From CAYJBH01 sp964368625 (GTDB taxonomy: Bacteria; Bacillota; Clostridia; Oscillospirales; Ruminococcaceae), in the NCBI GenBank assembly GCA_964368625.1, contig CAYJBH010000008.1, positions 1 through 64,000 on the forward strand: a stretch of 64,000 bases of DNA. The letters run 5' to 3'. Below are positions 8,940-18,631 of the stretch, piece by piece. How positions within the stretch are numbered: the stretch's first letter is position 1; the number at the start of each line of letters is the position of its first letter. Below the pieces are notes generated by a model that was not told the DNA's origin, did not search any database, and saw only the letters and a program-made list of their open reading frames with translations. A program made the translations under genes and the position numbers.

Positions 8940-9590
8940 ATGCAAAAACTCATGGAGCTAAAAAACAAAAAGGGCTTTACCCTGATAGAGATGTTGATAG
9001 TCATCCTGATTATCGTTATCCTAATAGCAATCGCAGTACCTGCGGTAGCGGCTTATCGTAGAGATGCACTCAGAACCCAGGACGAAGGTGCGATAGAGAC
9101 AATTAGAACGGCAATAGAGTCGGCAATGGTACGTTCGAGACCTTCTGATAATAATACCGATGGCAGCTTAGATGAACATTCTAGTAGCAGACTTACTGCC
9201 GGCGGTGTTAGTGGCGGTGTTTTAAACTACGAAAAAATTGTTGCTCTATCAAATGATACAACATTAGATTTTGATACAAGGGAGTTTTATACTTTATTAG
9301 GCGAATATTTAGGACCCAACTTCCAGGGTAACTTTAAATTCCAGTATAACTTTGGAAGCACCTATGCCTCAGGTAGCACCTCTTGGTATCTATACTATGT
9401 TTCTTACTGGAGAAGCGATAGTGCAACAAGCGATGAAGCCGTTATGCTGTATCATCACCACTTCTTAAATACAAACACAGCCCTTCGTGACCCGGCTTAC
9501 CTTTCCGAAGCAATTGAAATCATGGAGGCACACGACCCGACAGATGTAGGCAAGTTTAGCGATTCTAACCTTGAGCTTTACAGACCATAA
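8940..9590 (+). CDS. Type IV prepilin 2
   Basis: Prepilin with leader MQKLMELKNKKG cut before FTLIEM. Start at ATG 8940, with AAAGGA eight bases upstream; the longer open frame from 8877 lacks a ribosome site and would place 21 extra residues before the conserved leader. It is the longest of the four tandem pilins (216 residues). An insert rich in Ser, Thr and Gly follows the helix, and the family end pattern is YLGPNFQGNFKF, YVSYW, VMLYHHH. Gene order and shared pattern show origin by tandem duplication. Confidence 0.9.
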   Translation: MQKLMELKNKKGFTLIEMLIVILIIVILIAIAVPAVAAYRRDALRTQDEGAIETIRTAIESAMVRSRPSDNNTDGSLDEHSSSRLTAGGVSGGVLNYEKIVALSNDTTLDFDTREFYTLLGEYLGPNFQGNFKFQYNFGSTYASGSTSWYLYYVSYWRSDSATSDEAVMLYHHHFLNTNTALRDPAYLSEAIEIMEAHDPTDVGKFSDSNLELYRP

Positions 9591-9645
9591 CGTAATTTTA
9601 CCCAGCTTGTGATATAAAAACGATAAAACTCGAAAGGATAAAAAT

Positions 9646-10191
9646 ATGCAAAAACTGATAAATTTAAAGAACAGGAAGGGCTTTACCTTAATTGAAATGT
9701 TGATAGTAATTTTAATTATCGTAATACTTCTTGCAATTGCAGTTCCGTCTGTAATAGCATATAGAAAAGATGCAACAAGAACTGCCGACCTAGGCGCCGC
9801 AAAGACACTATACACCACATTAGAGGCAGGCCTAACAACCTACGGAGAACTCTCACTTCCTGAAACAGGACTATCTCAATCCGGCGATATTCTATATTCT
9901 CACCAACTTTGGGGTCCTGCCGGTTCTTTCCCGGGCAATGGATTTGGTAACATGATTAACGGTAATCTTGGATCCGAGTTTGACGGAATGTATAAGTTTG
10001 GCTACGACACAACTACCAATAGTATTGCATGGGTTTCTTATCACGATAATCAACACAGCGATGCAAATCATAGAACAACTAATACTGCATATGTAATGAT
10101 TTATGATGTTGCGAACGGTGTTGAGGGTTATGCAAAAGATTTAGGTTCACCTTACACAGATGCAGGTAGCGTTTATCTTCATAATTATTAA
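9646..10191 (+). CDS. Type IV prepilin 3
   Basis: Prepilin with leader MQKLINLKNRKG cut before FTLIEM; 181 residues. Conserved end pattern NLGSEFDGMYKFGYD, IAWVSYHD, VMIYD, GYAKDL. It has AAAGGA upstream of ATG 9646 and lies about 55 bp after prepilin 2. The helix codons differ at many third positions from those of the neighbouring pilins although the peptide is almost the same, which suggests an old duplication. Confidence 0.9.
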   Translation: MQKLINLKNRKGFTLIEMLIVILIIVILLAIAVPSVIAYRKDATRTADLGAAKTLYTTLEAGLTTYGELSLPETGLSQSGDILYSHQLWGPAGSFPGNGFGNMINGNLGSEFDGMYKFGYDTTTNSIAWVSYHDNQHSDANHRTTNTAYVMIYDVANGVEGYAKDLGSPYTDAGSVYLHNY

Positions 10192-10253
10192 AAGACACCG
10201 TTTTTCTTAGAAAAATATAACAAAAACAACAATAATTAAGAAAGGCAATAAAG

Positions 10254-10802
10254 ATGCAAAAACTTATACAGCTAAAAAATAAAAAGGGTTTTACCCTTAT
10301 TGAGATGTTGGTGGTTATTTTAATCATCGTCATTCTTATAGCAATCGCGGTTCCTGCGGTTGCCGGTTACCGTAATGATGCTCAGGAAACAGCCGATTCC
10401 GGTGCGGCAGAAACTGCTTTTAACGCTTTAGAGGCATCATCAACAAAGTTTAACCCGGCGGATGCCGAAAATCAAGGTACAGGAGGACTTCTTGGCATTT
10501 CGGCTAATGGAGAAGATGTTTATAGTGCCGGTTTATATATTGAAAAAAGCGAATTAGAGGCAAGCACATCGGGAAATTATTTGAATGCAGTTCATGAGTT
10601 CCTTGGTAGCAACTTCGAAGGAACAATTAAGTTTAGGATTAATGCCGCTACCGGAAGCATACTTTGGGTAACCTATATCAGAGAAGGCGCAGAAAAAAAT
10701 TCTGCTAACACCATGCTTTACCATGCAGTAGACGGAGTAACCGGATATTTAGATGAGGTTGATGCAAAGTATAATCAGGCACCATATCTACAACACTCAT
10801 AG
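10254..10802 (+). CDS. Type IV prepilin 4
   Basis: Prepilin with leader MQKLIQLKNKKG cut before FTLIEM; 182 residues. End pattern FLGSNFEGTIKF, GSILWVTY, TMLYHAVDGVTGYLDEV. AAAGGC precedes ATG 10254. It is the last of four tandem paralogues and is followed by a 12-bp hairpin without a T run, so the transcript probably continues into the next pseudopilin. Confidence 0.9.
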   Translation: MQKLIQLKNKKGFTLIEMLVVILIIVILIAIAVPAVAGYRNDAQETADSGAAETAFNALEASSTKFNPADAENQGTGGLLGISANGEDVYSAGLYIEKSELEASTSGNYLNAVHEFLGSNFEGTIKFRINAATGSILWVTYIREGAEKNSANTMLYHAVDGVTGYLDEVDAKYNQAPYLQHS

Positions 10803-10835
10803 GAACAAAGCAGGAAAACAAGTAACTTATCGATG

Positions 10836-10864
10836 AGGTTAGAGATATTTAGTATCTCTAACCT
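10836..10864 (+). other. 12-bp stem-loop downstream of the four pilins
   Basis: AGGTTAGAGATA (10836-10847) pairs perfectly with TATCTCTAACCT (10853-10864) around a five-base loop. No T run follows. It could be a partial terminator, or a 3' barrier that stabilises the pilin mRNA relative to the downstream assembly genes. Confidence 0.5.
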
Positions 10865-10880
10865 TGCGAAGAGTAAAAAA

Positions 10881-10943
10881 ATGAAATTGTTGAGTAAATA
10901 TCGGCTTGTAGCAACTTTTACAGCAACTTTAACAGTAGGATAA
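10881..10943 (+). CDS. Possible 20-residue peptide upstream of the pseudopilin
   Basis: An ATG-to-TAA frame encodes a small Lys/Arg-start, then Thr/Val/Leu-rich peptide that ends 13 bases before the next gene. The ribosome site is weak (GAAGAG). There is no homology to rely on, so it may be chance. Confidence 0.2.
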   Translation: MKLLSKYRLVATFTATLTVG

Positions 10944-10956
10944 CGAGGTTTTTTAT

Positions 10957-11454
10957 TTGAGACGCTATAGACAAAAAGGTGGGTTCACCGTTTTAGAACT
11001 TGTTTTGCTTGTTGCAGTTATTGCGCTACTTGTTGCGGTAATATTTCCAATGGTTCTGCCGTTTGCAGAGAACGGAAAAAATACCGATGCTATGGCAAAG
11101 ACGAAGACGCTTTATAACTCAATACAGGCAACACTTGTAAACATGACAGATGTTACCGATATTCATTTTTACACAGACACCATGGAGGAGCATCTAGCTC
11201 TTGCAGATGAAGGTGAAAAGACTTTTTTGGTACAGCTAGATACCTATCTTCCGGCAGACTACAGCGGTGAATTTGGTTTTATAGTTGAAGGCGCGGTAAT
11301 TAAAGAAGTTATCTGGCAAAATGATGAGCGAAGTTGTTTTTACGATATGACAGGTGAGTACACTATAACAACCTTTGATGACAAAGAGTTTCAGGTTTTC
11401 AACTCAGATCAGGAATTTATTGCTGAAGGTATAGAGGAAGGTGACCTTCCGTGA
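10957..11454 (+). CDS. Pseudopilin-like type IV pilus protein
   Basis: Short basic leader then GG before FTVLELVLLV, a class III prepilin signal with Glu at mature position 5 and an unusual FTVLE instead of FTLIE. The globular domain is about 130 residues and keeps a faint form of the end pattern of the four tandem pilins (YLPADYSGEFGF, VIWQND). Start TTG 10957, with CGAGG eight bases upstream. It overlaps the prepilin peptidase gene by 4 bp (GTGA). Probably a minor pilin. Confidence 0.8.
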   Translation: MRRYRQKGGFTVLELVLLVAVIALLVAVIFPMVLPFAENGKNTDAMAKTKTLYNSIQATLVNMTDVTDIHFYTDTMEEHLALADEGEKTFLVQLDTYLPADYSGEFGFIVEGAVIKEVIWQNDERSCFYDMTGEYTITTFDDKEFQVFNSDQEFIAEGIEEGDLP

Positions 11455-12215
11455 GTGCTTATGTGACGGTTGTGTTTGGAGTTTTTGGTCTTGTAATTGG
11501 TAGTTTTCTGAATGTTTGTATATATAGATTACCTAAAAAAATATCGGTTGCAAAAGGCCGTAGCTACTGTCCACACTGCAATAACACGCTCTCACCCATC
11601 GATCTTGTTCCGGTTTTATCCTTTGTTTTTTTAAAGGGAAAATGTCGTAGATGTAAAGAGAGAATTTCACCAAGATACGCAGCTGTAGAACTTCTAACAT
11701 CGGCACTGTTTGCAGCTAACGGATATGTGTTTGGTATAATGAGAATAGAACAAGCAGTTTTGTATTCTTTGTTTTTTGCTATTCTTGTTGTTATAGCATT
11801 TATTGATATAGATACAATGGAGATACCGGACAGGCTACACCTGTTTATAGCGATAATAGCAGTAGCTAATCCCAGTCTTTACAGCACGAACTTCTGGCAA
11901 TACCTACTCGGTGCTGTTATAATAAGCATACCAATGTATTTAATAGCACTGATAACCGGAGGGTTTGGCGGTGCAGACATTAAATTGATGGCGGCGGCTG
12001 GATTGTTGCTGGGAGCAAAAATCATAGTGGTATCATTTTTAATAGCAATACTAATTATGGGGTCGATTGGTATAGTATTAATTATTAGAAAGGCCCTTTT
12101 TAGGCGAAATTATGTAAGCAAGGTTCCGTTTTGTCCCGGACTTGCTGTAGGATGCATAATTGGGACATATTACGGAGAGCTGATTGCTAACCGATATTTA
12201 AGCTATATTTTATAA
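11451..12215 (+). CDS. pilD: Prepilin peptidase / N-methyltransferase
   Basis: Membrane aspartyl protease that cuts prepilin leaders and N-methylates the new end. The N-terminal methyltransferase-type region has two CxxC pairs (CPHC and CRRC). The catalytic aspartates are in FIDIDTMEIPDR and in GGFGGADIKL, where the common GxGD is GGAD. It is 254 residues with about seven or eight membrane segments. GTG start overlapping the previous stop; GAGGAAGG lies upstream. It sits inside the pilus locus, next to its substrates. Confidence 0.92.
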   Translation: MSAYVTVVFGVFGLVIGSFLNVCIYRLPKKISVAKGRSYCPHCNNTLSPIDLVPVLSFVFLKGKCRRCKERISPRYAAVELLTSALFAANGYVFGIMRIEQAVLYSLFFAILVVIAFIDIDTMEIPDRLHLFIAIIAVANPSLYSTNFWQYLLGAVIISIPMYLIALITGGFGGADIKLMAAAGLLLGAKIIVVSFLIAILIMGSIGIVLIIRKALFRRNYVSKVPFCPGLAVGCIIGTYYGELIANRYLSYIL

Positions 12216-12227
12216 TTTAGAGGGTTA

Positions 12228-15200
12228 ATGAATAGAAAAGGTTTTACATTAATTGAAATGATAGTTGTTATAACGATTATAGTTATAACATCTGTAATTG
12301 CCATACCCTCCATTATAGCGTATGCTCAGCAGGCAGACCAGCTTCATCGAACCGAAACGGCAAAAACAATCTATCTAACTGCCCAAAACCAGATGACGCA
12401 GCTGTATGCACTCGGCAACCTAAAGAGTGCTTATTCAGGCGAGGTTTCGGGAAAATATTTTACAACAGATTCAAACGGAAAATACACAGACGAGCTTGAT
12501 GATACCGGAAGTATGCTTACAGATAACAATGTTTACGAGCTTCTGGGATCAACAAACTATCCGGCAAGCGACCTTGAAAACGGGCAGGAAAATTATGTCC
12601 GATACCTTTCAATGCCGGCAGGAAGCGATTCAACACATCCGCTATATAAACTTCTTGCACCGGCTATACGTGATGAAAAAATACTAGACGATAATATTGT
12701 TCTAGAATATAATGTTTTAACCGGAAAAATACTTTCGGTGTTTTACAGCGAGCTTGAAGAGGTTACTGAATTTACCTATGATTCAACAAACACGTCTAGT
12801 TCCGGCATTTACGGACCACGTGCTGAAGAGTATATCCAGATAGCCAATGATAGACGACAGGGATATTATGGTGTCGACTACACAGGAACTACTGCACCTG
12901 ATCTCGTTGTTGAGGCATCAATACACCTTTATGATGGATATAACGATAACCAGTCTGACAGTTTAATAGACGACAACTATCTTTATAATAAACCACTTTA
13001 TAATGTTGGTGAAGCAGCAGAGTTTACCCAAAATATTTTATATGCAGAGATATTGATAAGAGAATCCGACCTAACAAAAGCGTTTGACCTCTCGATAGTA
13101 ACGCCGGATGGTACCAGCACGGTTGTTCTTAATAATATTGACCTATCAACATTTGCCGATAATGAAACGCTTGAGACGGCAATTAATAACTTTGATATAA
13201 ACGGAGCTTTAATTTTCCGTAATGATACACCGATAAATTCAGTTGTGGAATCTGATTTCGCACGATTTGTTTGGGTTCTCGATTATGTTGGTGGAGACAT
13301 GTCGAGCGAGAACCCAGATCCATTTAAATATTCTATAACCGAGATAACAGGATTTGATGTTACAGGAACACCAAATCCTACTCCGATTGCATTTGATCCT
13401 AACGGCGATATATTTGTAACAATTGTTGAGGATGGAAGTAGCGAACCGGCATTAGAATCCAACCAAAAGAACCCATTCTTTGCAACTGAGTACGACAGTT
13501 TAAACAACACGGTTACAAATGTTCAGGACTTAAACGAGGTTTCAACCGCAAGACATCTAAATAACATTAGATTTGTTACCGATACAGATCATAACTATAA
13601 TCAGATTGATAATATCGATCTTGCAGAAGAAAACGGTTATATTGAGCTTGCAGACGACGTTCCGGGTGAAGGCTTTGCTTTCTATGATGAAGATGATGTA
13701 GATAATCCTCTAAATAATAATTGGAATCTCGTTATGTCACCACTACCGGAGCTTGACGGAAAATATTCAGGATTATATACCGATCCGGTTTCAGGAGATG
13801 AGGTTGTATATACAATCAACAATCTTCATGTATATAATATAAATCCTAATTCAACTGCAACACCAACTGCTGATTTTACCGATGTTACAGGTAAGTCTAT
13901 TGGTTTGTTTGAGAGTATCACAGATACAGGTGAAGTATCTCATTTAACGTTTATAGATCCGCTTATCGAAGTTAAGAACACTAACAGTATTTATGGTTCC
14001 GGCCCGAACGATGGTCAGGACAAGGGTAAATATGTTGGAATTGTAGCTGGTTTCTCAACAGGCTCTATAAATCATATAACTGTAATTTCGCAATCTATTT
14101 CCGCTCCGTTAATAGATGTAGACGACCCAGATGTTGTGCAATATGATAATAATGCTGTAATATACAACGACTACGTTGGCGGAATAGTTGGAATGGTAGG
14201 CCGTACAGAAGCCCCTGCGGACCCGGATACTGCTGTTGCAACAGACTATGCTATTCATCATATTCTTTATCTTGCCGCAGCCCCACATGAAGAGATAACG
14301 TTAAGCACAGAAAATGGAATAAGATACGAAAATCCAATTGTTGGAACCAATTTGATAGTTGGAAATAATGGTAATCCTGCGTCCTCCTCAGATGATATGA
14401 AAAACTATAATGACGCGACATGGGCGTTAAATGCTATTCATGACGACAGTTGTTATTACCTATCGGGAGAAGTTGTAAGACCATACGATGCTGATCCGGA
14501 TGAAGATGCAACAACTCCGCCACCTCAAAGAGATAATATCAACGTTGATGCTGTTACCGACGGTCTTGGTAAACCGATAAGTACAAATGATATGTATACC
14601 GACATGTCTGATACAGATAGTGACTTTTATAAGAATTTTTTAAAGGAAGTGCCTACTGACACAGACACTGCGTATAACTTTGTAAATAACATAACTAACC
14701 CGTTAGATGCAACGACCATTAGTTCAGAGGAATACCCATACCCATACTATGGTAACTATGTTCCTAACTATGACAAAATTGATCAACTCTCGGCTGACAA
14801 GAACTTAAACTTTACATGGATAATCGCAGAGTTTGAACCATTTGAAGCTGAGTATGTATACTATGAGTTATACACCTCTTCTGCTGATGAAACACTTTAT
14901 GAGCCGATTATTGGTTACTACAGCATAGATTCAGAAGGGAATGAAAAGCATAATACCTTAATGGATACAACAGGCACAAGTTATCGCGTTCTGTCTGATG
15001 GTTATGCCATAAAGGTTAATCGCCCATACACAATGTTGGAATCAGAGGATATTACTTTTAGTATAAATGGAACAGAAATTACCGATGAGATAGGCACATG
15101 GTTATATCGTCATAATGAAAGAAAGCGTGACGATGAGCTAACCGATATGTTCAGGGAAGATCAAGATTCAACATCGATAGAATCGGTATTAACTATTAAT

Positions 15201-18026
15201 AATGATAGGTTTCAATCATATATAAATTCTACTAGCACGGATACAGATCAACTGCTACTTGAAATTACTGATAACAAGATAGATACTCCAATTAGCACAT
15301 ATATTAACCCATTATTCGCTAAGGCTATCTATAATAACGATGACACTGCGGCAATTGATATGACCTATATTGTTCGTTCTCCAAGACATCTTGATAACAT
15401 AGGAAAGTACAACAATTCTTTATCTCATTTATCAAGCTACGTTCAGGAGTTAGATATTGAATTTACAAACCACGATACAACAAACGCGCTTGGCAGAACT
15501 CTAGACAAGCGTATATATTCCTATGCAAACCCATTAACAATATATACTAATATTAAATATAATACAGGATATGTTGGTAATTTCGGGTTAGAGTCAGGCT
15601 CGCTTGCAGGTACAGCCCATGCATTTGCAGGGAATTACAATGGAGATGGGCATACGATAAAAAACCTAACTAGAAGCTTATCAGCATACACCTATCTAGC
15701 GTTATTTCATACAACAGCATCAACTGCAGTAATAGAAAACGTTAATATTGATAACTTCAACTTAAGAAGTAATGGATTGGTTAGGCCGGCAGCTGTTGTG
15801 GGATACAATGCAGGAACGGTTACAAACGTTACAGTTAATAACTCTACAATAAACGCTTACTCCTCAACCTACGATGTTGGCACGCCAACAGAAGGAATAA
15901 ACAGGCCAGAGGATGTTGGTGGTGCTGTTGCGATTAACGCAGTAACCGGCGTTGTTAATAGGGTAACTGTTAGTAACACCGATATCTACCGTGCAGAGGT
16001 CGTGTCTCCGGATGTTTACAATATAAGAACCTATGGAGCCGGAGGAATAATAGGAACCAATAATGGTACGCTAACAGAATCCGGCGCTGTAAACACAACG
16101 GTAACAGCGGTTGACAACTTTGTTGGAGGATTGGTAGGCGAAGCAGGAGATGATTCTGTAATTGAAGATTGCTATTTCATATATGATGAGCAGGATTCAA
16201 CAGGCACACCTATAGTTCCGATTACCTTTGAACGAGACGCTGTAGCAAGAGATGGGGAACCTCTTGTTGATACTACTCCGCGATATTCAATTGGTGGCAT
16301 CTCCGGCGGAACCGAGTACAATGTTTCTGTTGGTGCCAGCTATGTATATAACCACTCAAAAATAATAGACTCACTATATCTTGCTCCGGCACCATCAGGC
16401 GATGATAATGGAATACCCACAGATACTCCTACTAAAATTTATCCTATAGTAGGTGTTGAGAGTAATGGGTATATATTCGCTACTTCCGGTGGAGTACTAT
16501 CCAATAATATTTATCTATCAGGTCACTATTACTCGAGTAATAACATAAACTGGATCGAATTTGAGTATAACACATTGCCGATGGATAGGCTTGCAGTATT
16601 AGGCGGAACTTATACTCAATTTATTGGAGCATATCCAAGCGAAGCAATTAGTGTTACAAATCTTAATAGCATCCATGGGCAGTTAGCCGGATGGCAGGAT
16701 ATAACCCCATATCCATTACCACAGGGTGCCGCTGCCGCTGCCGCTGCAAATGTTCCCTATGCAACGAATCGTCCCTCCACTCAGATTACCACGTACGATG
16801 GGGGTACAGGCGAAGTAATAGGTGATGAAATTACAGCTACAATAACGTTTAATGGCGGTAATACGGCAATAGTAGAGCCAAATGATACAGTAGCAGTATC
16901 GTTAAAATTAACAGACACATCCGGTGTTGATATAGACTTAGCAAGATTAATGAAGCTTAATATTAACATAGCTGAGTACGCAAGATATATTGATATAACA
17001 ATGTTTGAGGGTGCATCTCCGGCTACGATAAGTTTTAATGGAACACCTGTGGCATACACTCTTAACACAACCGGCAATGCAAACATTATAGAGATTGATA
17101 CCACATCTATGTCGGGATTAATTCCAGCCAATGGATCGGTAGAGCTTACCTTTGATGTTACAATGCGTGATGAATTTATAGATGGCTCGGTAACTGTTTC
17201 AACATTATATTATTATGCAGCAATGCAGGTTGAAATGGAAATGGATATGTTAATTCCAGACCCCACAAACCCACCAGATCCGTTAGAGACAATCAAGCTA
17301 ACTTTAACCAGTGGAAAAATATTTATTGAGCCTATAGAGTTGGCGTCATCTGTAATTAATAATGCAGCACCGATTGCTGCCAACAGCACATTCCCGGTAA
17401 CAACAACTATCAAATTGGCAGATAATCCTATAAATATTCAGTTTGGAAGCTTAGATGAACATATCCCTGCTGGATTTAGCTTATCAGGTTCACCTCAGCT
17501 CTCTATTGATGAAGGAGCAGGGCCCAATGTTGTTACCCTTAACCTAGGTAGCGATTATACACTAACAACCAACCCAGATACAGGAACAACAGTACTTCAT
17601 GTTATGGATTTAGAACTGCCGGTGGGGTCAACATTAATATTAAGCTACCAGCTTAAACATGAAGGGGCAACAGGTGGAACATTTGAAAAAACAAGCGTAT
17701 TTGTTAAAACGGTAGCCGAAAGCGAGTATTCAAAGGCAATAGCACAAAGTTCACCGTCATGGAAGTCGGTCTTCAGAGTAGACGAGCCCATTGCACCATC
17801 AATATCAACACAAGACAGTGTTGAGCCCTCACTGCAACCTGATGAAGAAGCTGAGCAGGTTGTAAATGATGAGCCTCAAGACGACGATGAAACCAAACCG
17901 AATGAAGATGATGCTGAGCCGGCAACAAAGCCGGAAGAGGGAGATACACCTAACAATGATGATGCTCCTGATTTAGAGGCTGAGAATGAAGTTTCGGATG
18001 CTAAAGATCTTAATGCTGAAGAATAG
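12228..18026 (+). CDS. Giant 1932-residue protein with a type IV prepilin N-terminus
   Basis: It begins MNRKG then FTLIEM and a typical pilin helix (to about residue 30), so the peptidase should process it like a pilin. Instead of a domain of 100-200 residues, about 1900 residues follow. They include Asp/Asn/Thr-rich beta repeats, GLUG-like segments (GGIVGMVG near 650; VVGYNAGTVTNV near 1190; GGIIGTNNGTL near 1270; GGLVGEAGDDS near 1298), a seven-Ala linker (1501-1507), two Ig-like beta domains (about 1525-1845) and an acidic Pro/Glu/Asp tail (about 1850-1932). There is no LPxTG, no C-terminal membrane helix and few cysteines. I infer a modular pilin, probably a pilus-borne adhesin. Intact frame, start 12 bp after the peptidase stop. 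Confidence 0.9.
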   Translation: MNRKGFTLIEMIVVITIIVITSVIAIPSIIAYAQQADQLHRTETAKTIYLTAQNQMTQLYALGNLKSAYSGEVSGKYFTTDSNGKYTDELDDTGSMLTDNNVYELLGSTNYPASDLENGQENYVRYLSMPAGSDSTHPLYKLLAPAIRDEKILDDNIVLEYNVLTGKILSVFYSELEEVTEFTYDSTNTSSSGIYGPRAEEYIQIANDRRQGYYGVDYTGTTAPDLVVEASIHLYDGYNDNQSDSLIDDNYLYNKPLYNVGEAAEFTQNILYAEILIRESDLTKAFDLSIVTPDGTSTVVLNNIDLSTFADNETLETAINNFDINGALIFRNDTPINSVVESDFARFVWVLDYVGGDMSSENPDPFKYSITEITGFDVTGTPNPTPIAFDPNGDIFVTIVEDGSSEPALESNQKNPFFATEYDSLNNTVTNVQDLNEVSTARHLNNIRFVTDTDHNYNQIDNIDLAEENGYIELADDVPGEGFAFYDEDDVDNPLNNNWNLVMSPLPELDGKYSGLYTDPVSGDEVVYTINNLHVYNINPNSTATPTADFTDVTGKSIGLFESITDTGEVSHLTFIDPLIEVKNTNSIYGSGPNDGQDKGKYVGIVAGFSTGSINHITVISQSISAPLIDVDDPDVVQYDNNAVIYNDYVGGIVGMVGRTEAPADPDTAVATDYAIHHILYLAAAPHEEITLSTENGIRYENPIVGTNLIVGNNGNPASSSDDMKNYNDATWALNAIHDDSCYYLSGEVVRPYDADPDEDATTPPPQRDNINVDAVTDGLGKPISTNDMYTDMSDTDSDFYKNFLKEVPTDTDTAYNFVNNITNPLDATTISSEEYPYPYYGNYVPNYDKIDQLSADKNLNFTWIIAEFEPFEAEYVYYELYTSSADETLYEPIIGYYSIDSEGNEKHNTLMDTTGTSYRVLSDGYAIKVNRPYTMLESEDITFSINGTEITDEIGTWLYRHNERKRDDELTDMFREDQDSTSIESVLTINNDRFQSYINSTSTDTDQLLLEITDNKIDTPISTYINPLFAKAIYNNDDTAAIDMTYIVRSPRHLDNIGKYNNSLSHLSSYVQELDIEFTNHDTTNALGRTLDKRIYSYANPLTIYTNIKYNTGYVGNFGLESGSLAGTAHAFAGNYNGDGHTIKNLTRSLSAYTYLALFHTTASTAVIENVNIDNFNLRSNGLVRPAAVVGYNAGTVTNVTVNNSTINAYSSTYDVGTPTEGINRPEDVGGAVAINAVTGVVNRVTVSNTDIYRAEVVSPDVYNIRTYGAGGIIGTNNGTLTESGAVNTTVTAVDNFVGGLVGEAGDDSVIEDCYFIYDEQDSTGTPIVPITFERDAVARDGEPLVDTTPRYSIGGISGGTEYNVSVGASYVYNHSKIIDSLYLAPAPSGDDNGIPTDTPTKIYPIVGVESNGYIFATSGGVLSNNIYLSGHYYSSNNINWIEFEYNTLPMDRLAVLGGTYTQFIGAYPSEAISVTNLNSIHGQLAGWQDITPYPLPQGAAAAAAANVPYATNRPSTQITTYDGGTGEVIGDEITATITFNGGNTAIVEPNDTVAVSLKLTDTSGVDIDLARLMKLNINIAEYARYIDITMFEGASPATISFNGTPVAYTLNTTGNANIIEIDTTSMSGLIPANGSVELTFDVTMRDEFIDGSVTVSTLYYYAAMQVEMEMDMLIPDPTNPPDPLETIKLTLTSGKIFIEPIELASSVINNAAPIAANSTFPVTTTIKLADNPINIQFGSLDEHIPAGFSLSGSPQLSIDEGAGPNVVTLNLGSDYTLTTNPDTGTTVLHVMDLELPVGSTLILSYQLKHEGATGGTFEKTSVFVKTVAESEYSKAIAQSSPSWKSVFRVDEPIAPSISTQDSVEPSLQPDEEAEQVVNDEPQDDDETKPNEDDAEPATKPEEGDTPNNDDAPDLEAENEVSDAKDLNAEE
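16728..16748 (+). repeat. Hexanucleotide run encoding a polyalanine linker
   Basis: GCCGCT occurs three times in a row and is followed by GCA, giving seven alanines inside the giant pilin, just before its Ig-like part. Loss or gain of a whole unit would keep the frame and change linker length by two residues. Confidence 0.7.
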
Positions 18027-18058
18027 AATATTATTAAAGATGAAAGGAGGTAACTGCC

Positions 18059-18631
18059 TTGCAAAAGATAACTAAAATATTAAAAGAAAAGAAAGGTGCC
18101 TCCTTACTCATGGTACTTGCCTTGATGCTATTTCTGGTAATCATAGCGGCATCAACACTAACATCGGCGCTTGGTGCAACATCGTCGGTACAAAATCAAA
18201 AAGAAAAGGTGCAAATTGATCTTTTCGCCGAATCACTACAGATGACGCTACACACCATGCTTAATGAGACAGGCACAGGAAATTTACAGGACGAATTACT
18301 AACGGCTGTTTATGCCTATAGAAACAATCCCGCTCTAGGAATCTATGATGAAGTTACGATTTCATTTGAACACGATTCAAAAACATACAGCTTTAGCTGT
18401 ATGCTTAATACATCAGATTTAGCAGTTTCTACAAATAATATTGCCGGTAGTTTATGGGTAGATGCAAAAATAAATGTTGAGCCAACAGAGGACCATCCTG
18501 CAACAACAGCAACATATAGGATCGGATATAGATTAACCTCCAATGCAGTGATTGATAGCACCTTAGGAACTCCAACGGTGGCAACCTATGGAACATGGGA
18601 TTTAGTGGGGTATGAAAAAATTGAAAGTTAA
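18059..18631 (+). CDS. PilX-like minor pilus protein
   Basis: A basic N-terminus (KEKKG) is followed by ASLLMVLALMLFLVIIAAST, a hydrophobic helix with the Gly-Ala-Ser-Leu-Leu start seen in PilX-type pilus assembly proteins, which lack Glu at position 5. The remaining 150 residues are polar with beta character. Start TTG 18059, supported by AAAGGAGG at 18043-18050. It follows the giant pilin and overlaps the next pilin-like gene by 20 bp. Family placement rests on the N-terminus and position. Confidence 0.65.
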   Translation: MQKITKILKEKKGASLLMVLALMLFLVIIAASTLTSALGATSSVQNQKEKVQIDLFAESLQMTLHTMLNETGTGNLQDELLTAVYAYRNNPALGIYDEVTISFEHDSKTYSFSCMLNTSDLAVSTNNIAGSLWVDAKINVEPTEDHPATTATYRIGYRLTSNAVIDSTLGTPTVATYGTWDLVGYEKIES

